Source: Candidatus Manganitrophaceae bacterium
GTDB lineage: Bacteria; Nitrospirota; Nitrospiria; SBBL01; Manganitrophaceae
Direction: 5' to 3'
Length of the DNA: 64,000 nucleotides
Assembly: GCA_016200325.1 (NCBI GenBank)
Contig: JACQEZ010000013.1
Span: 1 to 64,000, forward strand
Shown here: positions 45,133 to 53,688 of the stretch, piece after piece
Layout of the letters: every line of letters starts with the position of its first letter
Position numbering within the stretch: position 1 is the stretch's first letter
Notes under the pieces: model-generated
Seen by the model: the letters and a program-made list of their open reading frames with translations, nothing else
Databases searched by the model: none
What the model was told of the DNA's origin: nothing
Translations under genes and position numbers: made by a program

Positions 45133-45384
45133 CGGTGGCGCCGGGGACCTGCGTCCCTAGCATCGACCAACTGTTAGGCGTGACGCGTCTATCAGGACGC
45201 CGCCACCTCACATGCCGTAGGGTTCATACTGCCCACTGGACCACCTCCTTCCACCGGCGCGCCGCACATCGACAGGGCCCAGACCCCGTCCCCCCTCCGA
45301 AGGGCACGCCGATTGCCGCCCGGAGAGTCGCCCCCCCATGCGTAAAACCGCCGGGGACTTGGAAAGGTGTGTCGCCTTTCCTTA
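45068..45384 (-). ncRNA. Candidate structured non-coding RNA, about 317 nt
   Basis: No protein-coding sense is visible, yet the stretch has a promoter, nested stems and a terminator on the minus strand. The 5' end has hairpin GGAAAGG/CCTTTCC (45361-45381). A multibranch element is closed by GGTGGCG/CGCCACC (45201-45207 with 45134-45140) and encloses two hairpins, GCGTC-N6-GACGC (45185-45200) and GGGAC-N4-GTCCC (45144-45157). Further stems include ACGGGG/CCCTGT and CCC-TTCGGA-GGG. An eleven-codon frame (45227 down to 45192, two stops) follows a perfect anti-SD complement, AAGGAGGTG, at non-standard distance. I checked it against 6S, tmRNA, RNase P, SRP RNA and cobalamin riboswitches and saw none of their conserved cores. 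It lies between maf and a small gene, both minus strand. Confidence 0.55.
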
Positions 45385-45390
45385 GTCGTT

Positions 45391-45419
45391 ACTATAACAC
45401 AGAAAAAATCGATTTGCAC
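45391..45419 (-). promoter_or_regulatory. Promoter of the candidate ncRNA
   Basis: On the minus strand GTGCAA (45414-45419) is followed after 17 bases by TATAGT (45391-45396), a one-mismatch -10 hexamer. Predicted start is near 45384, immediately before the first hairpin. Confidence 0.55.
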
Positions 45420-45446
45420 CCCCCCAAGGGGTTCTCCTGATCGGTC

Positions 45447-46097
45447 TTAAAAGGTCTTCCAGTTCATGAACGTTTTTTCCCGATAGAGTCGCTCCGGATC
45501 GAGGGGAACGGCGATCCGCCGACTCTGCAAAAAGGAGACGATCGGCCTGAGCGGCAGCCCAACGGCGGCAAGATAATCCCCCTCCAACCGTTCAATGAAT
45601 CGACGTCCTTCACCTTGCAGAGAGTAGGCCCCCGCCTTGTCGAGCGGCTCGCCGGTGGCGACATACGCCTCGATCTCCGCCGTCTTCATCGGCTTAAGGG
45701 TGACATCGATCGTCTCGACTGCCATTTGCGCCGGAGGCTGAAGCGGGTCGATCAGGCAGACGGCGGTCCAGATCCGATGCGTCCGTCCACTCAAAAGCTG
45801 CAAGATCTGTTTCGCCTCTTCGGTGTCGCGCGGTTTTCCGATCTTTTTCCCCTCACAGTCGATGAGGGTGTCGCTTCCGATGAGAATGCTCTCCGGAAAT
45901 TCGTCCAGCACCGATCGCGCTTTTCCTTCGGCGAACGCCGTCACCTCTTCCATGATCGACCGGTGGGCGCTTAGGATCTCCTCAAAGCGGGGGGAGACGG
46001 TTTGGAAGGGAAGCCCAAGGAGGGTGAGGATCTCTTTTCGGCGGGGCGACGTGGAGGCGAGAACGATCGCTCGCGTCCGGCCCGAATCGGAGGTCAT
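45447..46097 (-). CDS. maf: Maf-type nucleoside triphosphate pyrophosphatase
   Basis: 216 residues. N-terminal LASTSPRRKEIL and the ILIGSDT/ EAKQILQLLSGR motifs are standard. It hydrolyses non-canonical or methylated nucleotides such as dTTP/UTP analogues and affects septum formation. It overlaps the upstream dus gene by four bases (ATGA). Confidence 0.93.
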   Translation of the reverse strand: MTSDSGRTRAIVLASTSPRRKEILTLLGLPFQTVSPRFEEILSAHRSIMEEVTAFAEGKARSVLDEFPESILIGSDTLIDCEGKKIGKPRDTEEAKQILQLLSGRTHRIWTAVCLIDPLQPPAQMAVETIDVTLKPMKTAEIEAYVATGEPLDKAGAYSLQGEGRRFIERLEGDYLAAVGLPLRPIVSFLQSRRIAVPLDPERLYREKTFMNWKTF

Positions 46098-47200
46098 CGA
46101 CAGGAGACTTCGCTGACAAAGGGGGAGAGGAGCGCCTCGACTTCATCGGCGCTCCGAACCCGCACCAGCTTCTCGCGTAATTGGCTGGCGCCGGGGAAGC
46201 CCTTGCAGTACCAGCCGAGGTGTTTTCGCATCTCGGCGAACCGGGAGGGGAGACGGATTTCCTGAAAGAGACGGGCATGCTCCAGCGCAGCATGAAGTCG
46301 TTCCAAAGGGGAGGCCGGAGATTCCGCGATCGGCTGGAGAAGTTCCTCCGACAGCGCGGCGCGCAGGGCCGACTTGTATTTAAAGATCCAAGGATTGCCG
46401 AGGGCCGCTCGGCCGATGAGGACCCCGTCGACGCCGCTTTCCTGAATGCGCCGGGCCGCCTCGTTCAATGATCGAAGGTCGCCGTTTCCCAAGATCAACG
46501 TTCCGGAGCCGCGCGCGGTGGCGGCGGCCCGGCCGATGGCCCCCCAGTCGGCTGCGCCGCGATAGCCCTGGTTCAGGGTCCGGCCGTGGATTGAAATCGC
46601 CGCCGGTTTTTCTTCGAGGAGTTGCTCGACCCATTCCTCGATGACGATCCGGTCGACCCCAAGCCGGGTTTTGACCGAGATCGGGAGGGGCCGCCGCGCC
46701 GCCGGAGGGGATTGCCCCGCCGCTTTTCTGGTTAAGAGCCATGCTTCTATTTTAGGCTGCATTCCGAGAAGGGCGAGTGGCGCGCCGTCGACCCAATCTG
46801 CGATGCCGGCCCGCGCCGCTTGCAAAATGGCCTTGGCGCGGGCAGGGTCTTTAATCAGGCCGGCGCCGCAGCCGCGGGAGGAGACCGCTTTCGCCGGGCA
46901 GCCCATGTTGATGTCGACGCCGTCGAAGCCGAGCTCACAGACGAGCTGTGCGATGGCGTAAAACGACTCGGGTCTGGCGCCATAGATCTGTGCCACGATC
47001 GGCCGCTCGACGTCATCGAAGATCAACCCGCCGAGCTCGCTCTCCGCGCCATGGAGAATTCCCTCGACGCTGGTGAACTCTGTCACAATTAAATCGGGAC
47101 GGCCGTGGGTGGCGACAATCCGGCGGAAGCAGGCGTCGGTGACGCCGTCCATGGGAGAGAGGGCGATGATCGGTTTGGGGGTGGTGTTCCAGAAGTTCAA
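46094..47200 (-). CDS. tRNA-dihydrouridine synthase
   Basis: About 368 residues, FMN-binding TIM barrel. Signatures are LSPMDGVTDACFRR, the active-site Cys in NMGCPAKAVSSRGCGAGL, SVKTRLGV, HGRTLNQGY and GVLIGRAALGNPW. It reduces uridines in the D loop of tRNA. TTG 47200 is chosen because GGAG lies 7 bases upstream and conservation starts at about the tenth residue; an ATG further upstream at 47359 would add about 53 non-conserved residues. It overlaps maf. Confidence 0.9.
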   Translation of the reverse strand: MNFWNTTPKPIIALSPMDGVTDACFRRIVATHGRPDLIVTEFTSVEGILHGAESELGGLIFDDVERPIVAQIYGARPESFYAIAQLVCELGFDGVDINMGCPAKAVSSRGCGAGLIKDPARAKAILQAARAGIADWVDGAPLALLGMQPKIEAWLLTRKAAGQSPPAARRPLPISVKTRLGVDRIVIEEWVEQLLEEKPAAISIHGRTLNQGYRGAADWGAIGRAAATARGSGTLILGNGDLRSLNEAARRIQESGVDGVLIGRAALGNPWIFKYKSALRAALSEELLQPIAESPASPLERLHAALEHARLFQEIRLPSRFAEMRKHLGWYCKGFPGASQLREKLVRVRSADEVEALLSPFVSEVSCR

Positions 47201-47417
47201 GGAGAGGCTCCGATTTGGATCTTCTTTTATACCACAGTCGGGGGTTGGCTTCAAATGAAGAGTGGATCGAGCATCCGCCCCGGACCGTCCTACCGGGGCA
47301 GCCTCTTTCCTGCTGTTTCCTCTCGTTTTAGGGAAGGGTGCGAAGAAAGGGCATGACAAGGGAAAAGGGAGTGAGATAGAATAGCCTCTTCGAATTGGGT
47401 TTCAACAAGGGGGGAAC

Positions 47418-48551
47418 ATGCAAGGGGGGAGTATGGAGGGTTTTCTTTTTTTGGATGGGTTGACGGCGCTGCAGCGGCGGCTGATCGATATCTGTCGGGC
47501 GGAGGCGGCGAACGACCGGGTATTCATTAATGCGAAGGACATCCTCCGGGTCTTGGCGTTGCAAGATTGGAAGATGGATGAGAGCGACTTCGAATACGAT
47601 TCCGATAACCTGAGCGCGAATGTCGAACCGATCGAATCTTATCCGCCCCGGAGTATCGGCTATGCTTATCGAATGATCCAGCAGATGGGGCTTCCATGGC
47701 GCTGCCGCTACCCCCAATTCGAGCTGCGCGGGATGTATGGCGATTCGCACGATGAGGTGCCGCAGGGACCGGAGTATATGGAGGTTCGGCTGTCGCGCTT
47801 TTCTCATATCGTCATGCCGGTCGGGAAGCCGCCGCTTCTTCCCCTCTCCCTGCTCAACGGGGCGATCCTCCCCGACGGGACGCAGATTCCGGCGCATCAT
47901 CTGGAAGAGCTTTGGACGGCGTTTGAGCAGGTCCGGCAGGAGCCGACCCTCCCTCTCGAGACGTTGATGGAGTTTATTCCCGGCCCCGACTTTGCCTCCG
48001 CCGGCGTGGTCGGGGGTCCGGAGGCGATTCGGTCCCTCTATGCAAATGGAAGAGGCGATCTGGTCCTCCGAGCCGATGTCCAAACCGAAATGGAAGGGGC
48101 CCGGACGCGTCTCTCGATTCACTCCCTCCCTCCCGGTGTTTTGGTGAAGACGGTGATCGAACAGCTCCGCGCGTTGGTTGAAGAGGGAACGCTTCAGCTC
48201 TACTCTCTCAAAAACGGGTCGGAGCGAGACCGGATCCGGATCATTCTCGACGCACCCGGGCGCTCGTCTCCGGAGGCCCTCAAGGAGATCCTCTTTAACA
48301 AGACCGATCTCGAAAAGCGGATTCTCTTTCACTGCTCCGCCTCCGACGCGGCCGGCTGGAAGGGGGGAACCTCCTTGGTTGAGACGCTCAGGCAAGCGGC
48401 CGCCCGCTGTACCCTCTCTTGGCAGCGCAACGATGACGAACCGATCGAGCATGTTCCGCTGCTGAAGGAGATCCAGGAGTTCGGCGGCTATAAGAGCCCC
48501 TTGAGCGACCTGATCGATTCGCGACGAAGCCGGCTCTTACGCCTTTCGTGA
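47418..48551 (+). CDS. Degenerate GyrA/ParC-like protein (no C-terminal domain)
   Basis: 377 residues. The middle part clearly follows the GyrA/ParC cleavage-domain order: RYPQFELRGMYGD matches the GQGNFGS area, GPEYMEVRLSRF matches the catalytic RYTE area, IPAHHLEEL and LMEFIPGPDFASAGVV match IPPHNLTEV and LMEHIPGPDFPT, and ANGRGDLVLRADVQTE and SERDRIRIIL follow the tower. The Tyr is present but the preceding Arg is Glu, the HPHGD motif is missing, and the coiled coil, C-gate and beta-pinwheel are absent. The protein probably cannot cleave DNA as gyrase does; it may be a structural or regulatory paralogue. Two starts (47418, 47433) both have an AAGGGGGG-type site. Confidence 0.7.
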   Translation: MQGGSMEGFLFLDGLTALQRRLIDICRAEAANDRVFINAKDILRVLALQDWKMDESDFEYDSDNLSANVEPIESYPPRSIGYAYRMIQQMGLPWRCRYPQFELRGMYGDSHDEVPQGPEYMEVRLSRFSHIVMPVGKPPLLPLSLLNGAILPDGTQIPAHHLEELWTAFEQVRQEPTLPLETLMEFIPGPDFASAGVVGGPEAIRSLYANGRGDLVLRADVQTEMEGARTRLSIHSLPPGVLVKTVIEQLRALVEEGTLQLYSLKNGSERDRIRIILDAPGRSSPEALKEILFNKTDLEKRILFHCSASDAAGWKGGTSLVETLRQAAARCTLSWQRNDDEPIEHVPLLKEIQEFGGYKSPLSDLIDSRRSRLLRLS

Positions 48552-48621
48552 GCAATCGGACCCTGTTTGTAGGGAGGGGGCTTTCAAGTTTAATCAAGCG
48601 ACCGCAGAGGATGTCTCGATC

Positions 48622-49518
48622 GTGACGGCGCGGGGAAAGGCGGAGTGGCTCCTCTTTGCCACGACCTTTATTTGGGGGGGAACCTTCGTCATCATCAAGG
48701 CCGGTCTGGCCGACATCTCTCCACTCCTGATGATCGCGCTCCGATTTACCCTGGCCACCCTGGTGCTTCTCCCGTTTTGTCTTCGCGCCGCACTGAAGAC
48801 CGACCGCAAGACATTCCTGTGGGGCTTCATTCTGGGGTTTCTCGTTTTTCTCGGCTTTCTCCTTCAGACGGCCGGTCTGGCCGAAACCACCGCATCGAAC
48901 TCGGCTTTCATCACCACCCTGATGGTCGTCTTTACCCCCCTCTTTCAGTTTCTGATTCTAAAGCGGCGTCCAAGAGGGGCGAGCCTGATCGGCGTGCTGA
49001 TCGTCTGCGTCGGTCTCTGGCTTCTGACGGCGCCGGCGGGAGGGGCCTTAAACCGGGGGGATCTCTTCACCTTTTTCTGCGCGCTCGATTTCGGCCTCTT
49101 TATCGTCTTGCTCGATTGGACGACCCGGCGCCATGATCCCCTGCTGCTGACCTTTTTCCAGATCCTCGGGCCGGCGCTGTATGGCTGGGCGACCCTTTTT
49201 CTTCTGGAAGTCCCCCGCTTTCGGCCGACTCCCGCCGTCTGGATCGCGCTCGGCTACACCGCCGTTTTGGCGACGGTCGTCACCGGCTATATTCAGACCC
49301 GGTATCAGCGCGACACGACGCCGACCCGGGCGGCGCTTCTTTTTTCGCTCGAGCCGCTCTGGGCGGCGCTCCTCGGATTTTTTTATCTTGGAGAGAGAAT
49401 GGGGGGAAGGGGGATGGTGGGGGGCGCACTGATCTTGGCGGGGATTTTATTCTCCGAGCGCTCCGAGGCGATCCTTTTACGGGGCGAGCAGCTGATTCAG
49501 TGGATTCGGAAGCGTTAA
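48622..49518 (+). CDS. DMT-superfamily transporter (two EamA domains)
   Basis: 298 residues, ten predicted helices in two EamA repeats (FIWGGTFVIIKAGLAD at the start; the second repeat ends with FYLGERMGGRGMVGGALIL). Substrate unknown. GTG 48622 is the start since an earlier ATG is out of frame. Confidence 0.88.
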   Translation: MTARGKAEWLLFATTFIWGGTFVIIKAGLADISPLLMIALRFTLATLVLLPFCLRAALKTDRKTFLWGFILGFLVFLGFLLQTAGLAETTASNSAFITTLMVVFTPLFQFLILKRRPRGASLIGVLIVCVGLWLLTAPAGGALNRGDLFTFFCALDFGLFIVLLDWTTRRHDPLLLTFFQILGPALYGWATLFLLEVPRFRPTPAVWIALGYTAVLATVVTGYIQTRYQRDTTPTRAALLFSLEPLWAALLGFFYLGERMGGRGMVGGALILAGILFSERSEAILLRGEQLIQWIRKR

Positions 49519-49535
49519 TGAAAGAGGGTGAGCGG

Positions 49536-50435
49536 TTAACGGCCGATTTCGGCGAGCGGCTCTTCGGTCACGACCAGCGGCCCGCGCGGGTTGGGGAGAA
49601 AGGTGTTGGCGGTCGGGAGCGCCTCCCGGTCGGGGGTGGTATCGCACTCCGGCGTTGTGACGAACCCCCAATGTTGATTGTCGCGGCAGACATTTTCCAG
49701 GACCATCGCCTCGGCATGATAAAACATCAGCATGCCGCTGAGCATGTTGTTCCGGCAGAGATTGCGGACCAGATCGGGCCGGCTCTCCGGGTCTCGGACG
49801 GCGATGCTGAAGTGGTGGTTGGCGTAACATTCATTTTTAGAGAGATACGGACGGGCCCCGGCGAAGATGAAGATCCCCGATTCGCGGTTGAAGCAGACCT
49901 CGTTCTCGATGAGCGTCGGACGGCATTGCGGACCGTAGATCACAATGCCGGAGAGGACCCCTTCCATGATCCGGCACCGGGTGAGGGTGCAGACCGAGTC
50001 GAGGATGTTGATCGCCGAATGGGGATCGCTGCCGATGTATCGAAAGGTCATGCCGCTGATCAGCCCCTCCGGAAGATGTTGCAGATAGAGCGGCCCGCCG
50101 CGGCGGCTGAAGATTTGGACCTGATCGAGCCCGGCGCCGATCAGCCGGACCGGTTTGTGCGTTAGGAAAATCTTATCCTCATAGAGGCCGGGCCGAACGA
50201 AAACCTGATCCTCCGCCCGCGCCTCTTTGAGCGCGGCGCTCGGCCTCGGAAAGGCGCCCGGATCGGATGAGTCGACGATGAGCGTCCTCCCCCCGGCCGG
50301 ATTTTCCGGCGGCTCTCCGTCCGACGGCGGGGCGGCCGCCGGATCGGCCGAGAAGGGGAGGCGCCGGTCGTTTGCGGCCTTCGGGTCTCGTTCGTCTACC
50401 GGTTCCTCTTCTTCTTTCATTTTGATGGGACTCAT
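49536..50435 (-). CDS. Right-handed parallel beta-helix (NosD/pectate-lyase-like) protein
   Basis: 299 residues. A charged, Pro-rich N-terminal 45 residues with no signal peptide, then LIVDSSDPGAFPRPSAALKEA and repeated beta-helix coils of about 22 residues (GLISGMTFRYIGSD, GVLSGIVIYGP, CFNRESGIFIFAG, CYANHHFSIAV, NNMLSGMLMF). Similar solenoids bind carbohydrates or act as F-box-11-like scaffolds. The absence of a signal peptide suggests a cytoplasmic role. Divergent from the methyltransferase gene. Confidence 0.8.
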   Translation of the reverse strand: MSPIKMKEEEEPVDERDPKAANDRRLPFSADPAAAPPSDGEPPENPAGGRTLIVDSSDPGAFPRPSAALKEARAEDQVFVRPGLYEDKIFLTHKPVRLIGAGLDQVQIFSRRGGPLYLQHLPEGLISGMTFRYIGSDPHSAINILDSVCTLTRCRIMEGVLSGIVIYGPQCRPTLIENEVCFNRESGIFIFAGARPYLSKNECYANHHFSIAVRDPESRPDLVRNLCRNNMLSGMLMFYHAEAMVLENVCRDNQHWGFVTTPECDTTPDREALPTANTFLPNPRGPLVVTEEPLAEIGR

Positions 50436-50470
50436 GGTTTAAAAGGTTTTCATCGGATAGAGGCAAAATA

Positions 50471-51124
50471 ATGCAATCTCCTCCCCTAAAGCAAGAGAGA
50501 AAAAAAAGAGAGGACAATCAAAAGTGGGATACGCTGGCGGCCTACACGGCGCAGGCCGATCTCTATCTTGCGGAATGGGACCGCAGAAAATACCGCATTC
50601 CCCCTCTCCTCGAGGTCTGGGCGCGGGCGCTTCCGGAGGGAGCGCGGCTTCTCGATCTCGGATGTGGGCCGGCCCAAGACAGCCGTTATCTTCGGAGCGT
50701 CGGATTCCGTCCGGTCGGTGTCGACGGCACCTGGCCGTTTCTCCTTCGCGCCCGCCGGCATTCGCGCCGGCTCTCCCTGGTGCAGGCCGATTTCGAGGCG
50801 CTGCCCTTTCGCATCGACACGTTCGACGGCCTCTGGGCGGCCGCTTCGCTGATCCATCTTCCGAAAAAAAGACTCCAGGGTGTGCTGTCCGCGGCGAGAG
50901 CGCTGACGCACCGCGGCGGAACGCTGGCGGCGACCTTTGCCCATGGAAGCGGGGAGGGTCCGCTGCGTCAAGGGTGGATTCCAGGAAGGTATTTTTCTTA
51001 TTGGGAGAAAGAAGCGTTGGCGGAGGCGGTCCGAAAAGCCGGATGGAAGATCCTCTTTCTGAAGACGGTCCGCCATCAGGAGCGAAGAGGCCGCTGGCTG
51101 AACCTGATCGCCGAAAGAGGCTGA
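50471..51124 (+). CDS. Class I SAM-dependent methyltransferase
   Basis: 217 residues. Motif I is RLLDLGCGPAQDS, motif II ends with GVDGTWPF, and motif IV lies in LWAAASLIHLP. The preceding region (KWDTLAAYTAQADLYLAEWD) is typical of small-molecule methyltransferases of the Methyltransf_11/25 type. Substrate unknown. Confidence 0.85.
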   Translation: MQSPPLKQERKKREDNQKWDTLAAYTAQADLYLAEWDRRKYRIPPLLEVWARALPEGARLLDLGCGPAQDSRYLRSVGFRPVGVDGTWPFLLRARRHSRRLSLVQADFEALPFRIDTFDGLWAAASLIHLPKKRLQGVLSAARALTHRGGTLAATFAHGSGEGPLRQGWIPGRYFSYWEKEALAEAVRKAGWKILFLKTVRHQERRGRWLNLIAERG

Positions 51125-51194
51125 AGAACCCGGCGCTTTTTCTTGACAGTTCGGTGTGAATACGTTAAGTCTTAGGAAAACAAGAGGAGGTTCG

Positions 51195-51749
51195 GTGTCG
51201 CATTTTCAGAATGATTCGAATTTGGTTTGGCTGGACCTTGAAATGACCGGGCTCGACCCGGACCGCTGCACGATTATCGAGATCGCGACGATTATCACCG
51301 ACAGCCAGTTGAACATCATGGCGGAAGGGCCGTCGATCGCGATCGGTGAAGGTCCGGAAGCGCTCAGCACGATGGAGAAGTGGAGTCGCGACACGCATAC
51401 GAAATCGGGTCTGCTCAAGCGGGTGCAGTCCTCAACGATTTCGATGCGGCAGGCGGAGGAGTCGACGATCGAGTTCATCCGTCATTACTGTCCCGAGCGA
51501 ACGTCCCCGTTGTGTGGAAATTCCATCGGGCATGATCGGCGCTTTCTCGAGCGCTATATGCCGACCTTGTTCAACTACCTCCATTACCGGAATATCGATG
51601 TCAGCACGGTAAAGGAATTGGTCCGGCGGTGGTATCCAAACGGACCCCCGCCGCCCATGAAGAAAGGTAATCATCTCGCCTTAGACGATATTCGCGAATC
51701 GATTAACGAGCTTATTTTTTATCGGAACTACTACTTTGTTAAGCAGTAG
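51195..51749 (+). CDS. orn: Oligoribonuclease
   Basis: About 184 residues, DEDDh exonuclease. First pair of acidic residues in LVWLDLEMTG, third in NSIGHDRRFL, and the HLALDDI motif supplies the catalytic His and last Asp. It degrades 2-5 nt RNAs and pGpG from c-di-GMP. GTG 51195 is preceded by AGAGGAGG; an upstream in-frame ATG at 51156 lacks that support. Confidence 0.93.
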   Translation: MSHFQNDSNLVWLDLEMTGLDPDRCTIIEIATIITDSQLNIMAEGPSIAIGEGPEALSTMEKWSRDTHTKSGLLKRVQSSTISMRQAEESTIEFIRHYCPERTSPLCGNSIGHDRRFLERYMPTLFNYLHYRNIDVSTVKELVRRWYPNGPPPPMKKGNHLALDDIRESINELIFYRNYYFVKQ

Positions 51750-51794
51750 TGAAGAGGTGGGCTACATCATGATCAGGAGGGGTGCGCCTCTTTC

Positions 51795-52055
51795 TCAATC
51801 TTCAACCTCGACAGAAAGGATCCGCTCCTTTTCTTTGTAAAAACGCATCGCATCTTCCGCATGTAGGTCTTCAACCGACACCCGCACTTCTCGCCATTCT
51901 CCCTCTGCATGAGGTTGATCAATCGAATGACTGCAAGGCTGCGACGGATCGTTGACGACGGCCCCTTCTACAAATCCTTTCGGCTGTTCGATATCAATCC
52001 AAGCATCATCGCCGAGTGTTCCAGAGATATCCAATTCTAACCAGAGTTTTTTCAA
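51795..52055 (-). CDS. Small protein of unknown function
   Basis: About 86 residues with TTG 52055 as start (AAAGGGAGGG upstream); an in-frame ATG at 52085 would add 10 residues. The sequence (KKLWLELDISGTLGDDAWIDI ... EVRVSVEDLHAEDAMRF) looks like a small mixed alpha/beta domain. I recognise no family. Confidence 0.5.
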   Translation of the reverse strand: MKKLWLELDISGTLGDDAWIDIEQPKGFVEGAVVNDPSQPCSHSIDQPHAEGEWREVRVSVEDLHAEDAMRFYKEKERILSVEVED

Positions 52056-52159
52056 AAGCCCCTCCCTTTCTACCAACGCCATCAAGCAGGATCTTTCGGA
52101 ACGCTTGAGAGCCTACAAGATTTTCATTCATCTTTCAAGAAAAAAATAGAAAAAATCCC

Positions 52160-53221
52160 TCAAAAAAGAGTTTGCTGCAGCGGCTGAGAGGAACGAAACG
52201 CATCGGTCGAGAGCGCCGGCCCTCGGCCCGCTATCCCGTTTTTGCGACACGTCATCTCAAACAGATTGCGAATCTGCGCTGCAAAAATTCCCTCTCCCTC
52301 CATTCGGGAGTTGAACTGAGGGTCGTTCAGTTTTCCGCCGCGCACCGATTGAATCCGATGGAGTACCTTGTTCTTTCGGTCGGGAAAGTGTCTCTCGAGC
52401 CACGCCTCGAAAAGAGGGGCGACCGCGTAGGGAAGGCGAAGCGGAACCATTCCGGCAAAGCGGGCGCCCGCTTTTACCGCCGCGCCGATGATGTTTGGAA
52501 TTTCGTGGTCGGTCAGACCGGGAATGACCGGCGCGACGAGCACCCCGCAGGGAATCCCCCCTGCGGCCAAGATCGAAAGCGCTTCAAGCTTCTTCTCGGG
52601 GGGCGAGGTTCTCGGCTCCAGGACGTGGCAGAGATCCGCGTCGAGCGTCGTGATCGATAAAAAGACCGCCGCCGCTCGATGTTGCGCGAGGGCGGACAAC
52701 AGATCGAGGTCGCGAACGACCCGCCGGTTTTTCGTAATGAGGACCACCGGGTTTCTGAACTCGAGAAGGACCTCCAGACATCGACGGGTCAGCTGAAGCT
52801 TTCCTTCGATCGGCTGATACGGATCGGTCACCCCGCTCATCGCGAGCACTTGCGGCTTCCACTTCTTCTGTTCAAGCTCTTTCCGCAGCAGAAGCGGCGC
52901 GTCTTCCTTTACCATGATCTTCGTCTCGAAATCGAGACCGGCGGAGTAACCGAGGTACTCGTGCGTCGGCCGCGCGTAGCAGTAGGCGCATCCATGCTCG
53001 CATCCCCGATAAGGATTCAGGCTCGCATCGAAGCCAACATCGGGGCTGTTGTTGTATGCGATGATCGTCCGGGAGGTATCCCGGATGAACTCCGTTGCCG
53101 GTGCGCGCGCGCCGGCCTCCTCCTCACAGATCCGGTGAAGGGTCTCAAACCGGTTCGGAGGATTGTCGGCGCTCCCGCGGCCTCGAATCGTCCGATTGAT
53201 GATCGGAAGGGTCTCGTCCAT
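52160..53221 (-). CDS. Radical SAM protein, PA0069/SplB-like family
   Basis: 353 residues. The 4Fe-4S/SAM cluster motif is C-E-H-G-C-A-Y-C (C-x3-C-x2-C) in LNPYRGCEHGCAYC. The flanking Thr/Ser and LAMSGVTDPYQPIE motif are typical of the SplB-like group annotated PA0069, which is of unknown substrate. A zinc-ribbon gene lies upstream on the same strand. Confidence 0.88.
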   Translation of the reverse strand: MDETLPIINRTIRGRGSADNPPNRFETLHRICEEEAGARAPATEFIRDTSRTIIAYNNSPDVGFDASLNPYRGCEHGCAYCYARPTHEYLGYSAGLDFETKIMVKEDAPLLLRKELEQKKWKPQVLAMSGVTDPYQPIEGKLQLTRRCLEVLLEFRNPVVLITKNRRVVRDLDLLSALAQHRAAAVFLSITTLDADLCHVLEPRTSPPEKKLEALSILAAGGIPCGVLVAPVIPGLTDHEIPNIIGAAVKAGARFAGMVPLRLPYAVAPLFEAWLERHFPDRKNKVLHRIQSVRGGKLNDPQFNSRMEGEGIFAAQIRNLFEMTCRKNGIAGRGPALSTDAFRSSQPLQQTLF

Positions 53222-53452
53222 CGGTTTCCTGGCATAGGGTATAAATAAAGCCTACCCTTCTTGTCGGAAACTTGTCAATCATAATTGCAGTGTTGGCAAT
53301 CTCGGCGAGATTCTTTAGATCCACCCTCGAACCGCATCATCGGAGAGGCGCAACGACGGGGATCCGGGCCGGATCGCGCGCCCGGCAGGCGCGTCGAATT
53401 CAAGATCGTTCGACGGATCGAACGGCGGCAAATGGCACTGCGGACGGACCGG

Positions 53453-53650
53453 TCAAGCGGCCACCTTGACGTGTCTTCCTCTTCCCTGTAGAGGTCGAGT
53501 CGGGTGGGTTCTGTTGTAAGCAATCACCGGATCGAGAATCTCTCCGCAGGAGAGACAGCGGTAGCCGAAGAAATGGATGACCCCTGTATCGTCGGCCAAA
53601 TCTTGAAATCGCTCTTCAATCATGACACTTTTGCAGCGTGGACATTCCAT
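53453..53650 (-). CDS. Small zinc-ribbon protein
   Basis: 65 residues. Two pairs of cysteines (CPRC and CLSC) form one treble-clef or zinc-ribbon site. The C-terminus is basic. AGGAGGAATAC precedes the ATG. Function unknown; it may have a nucleic-acid or regulatory role. Confidence 0.75.
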   Translation of the reverse strand: MECPRCKSVMIEERFQDLADDTGVIHFFGYRCLSCGEILDPVIAYNRTHPTRPLQGRGRHVKVAA

Positions 53651-53688
53651 TGTATTCCTCCTCCCCTCGCGTAGATCCGTTCATTGCG

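Noticed and set aside
45068-45384. tmRNA, 6S RNA, RNase P RNA or SRP RNA
   Set aside because: The tRNA-like T loop of tmRNA, the GAGGAAAGTCCGGGC core of RNase P, the GGAAGGAAGCAGCC loop of SRP and a 6S central bubble are all absent.
45192-45419. Protein-coding frame over the ncRNA
   Set aside because: The predicted peptide is low-complexity with no start-site support for the long frame and no family resemblance; the stem structures explain the sequence better.
47328-48452. 374-codon frame antisense to the GyrA-like gene
   Set aside because: The plus-strand frame carries recognisable GyrA motifs and good start sites; the minus frame has none.
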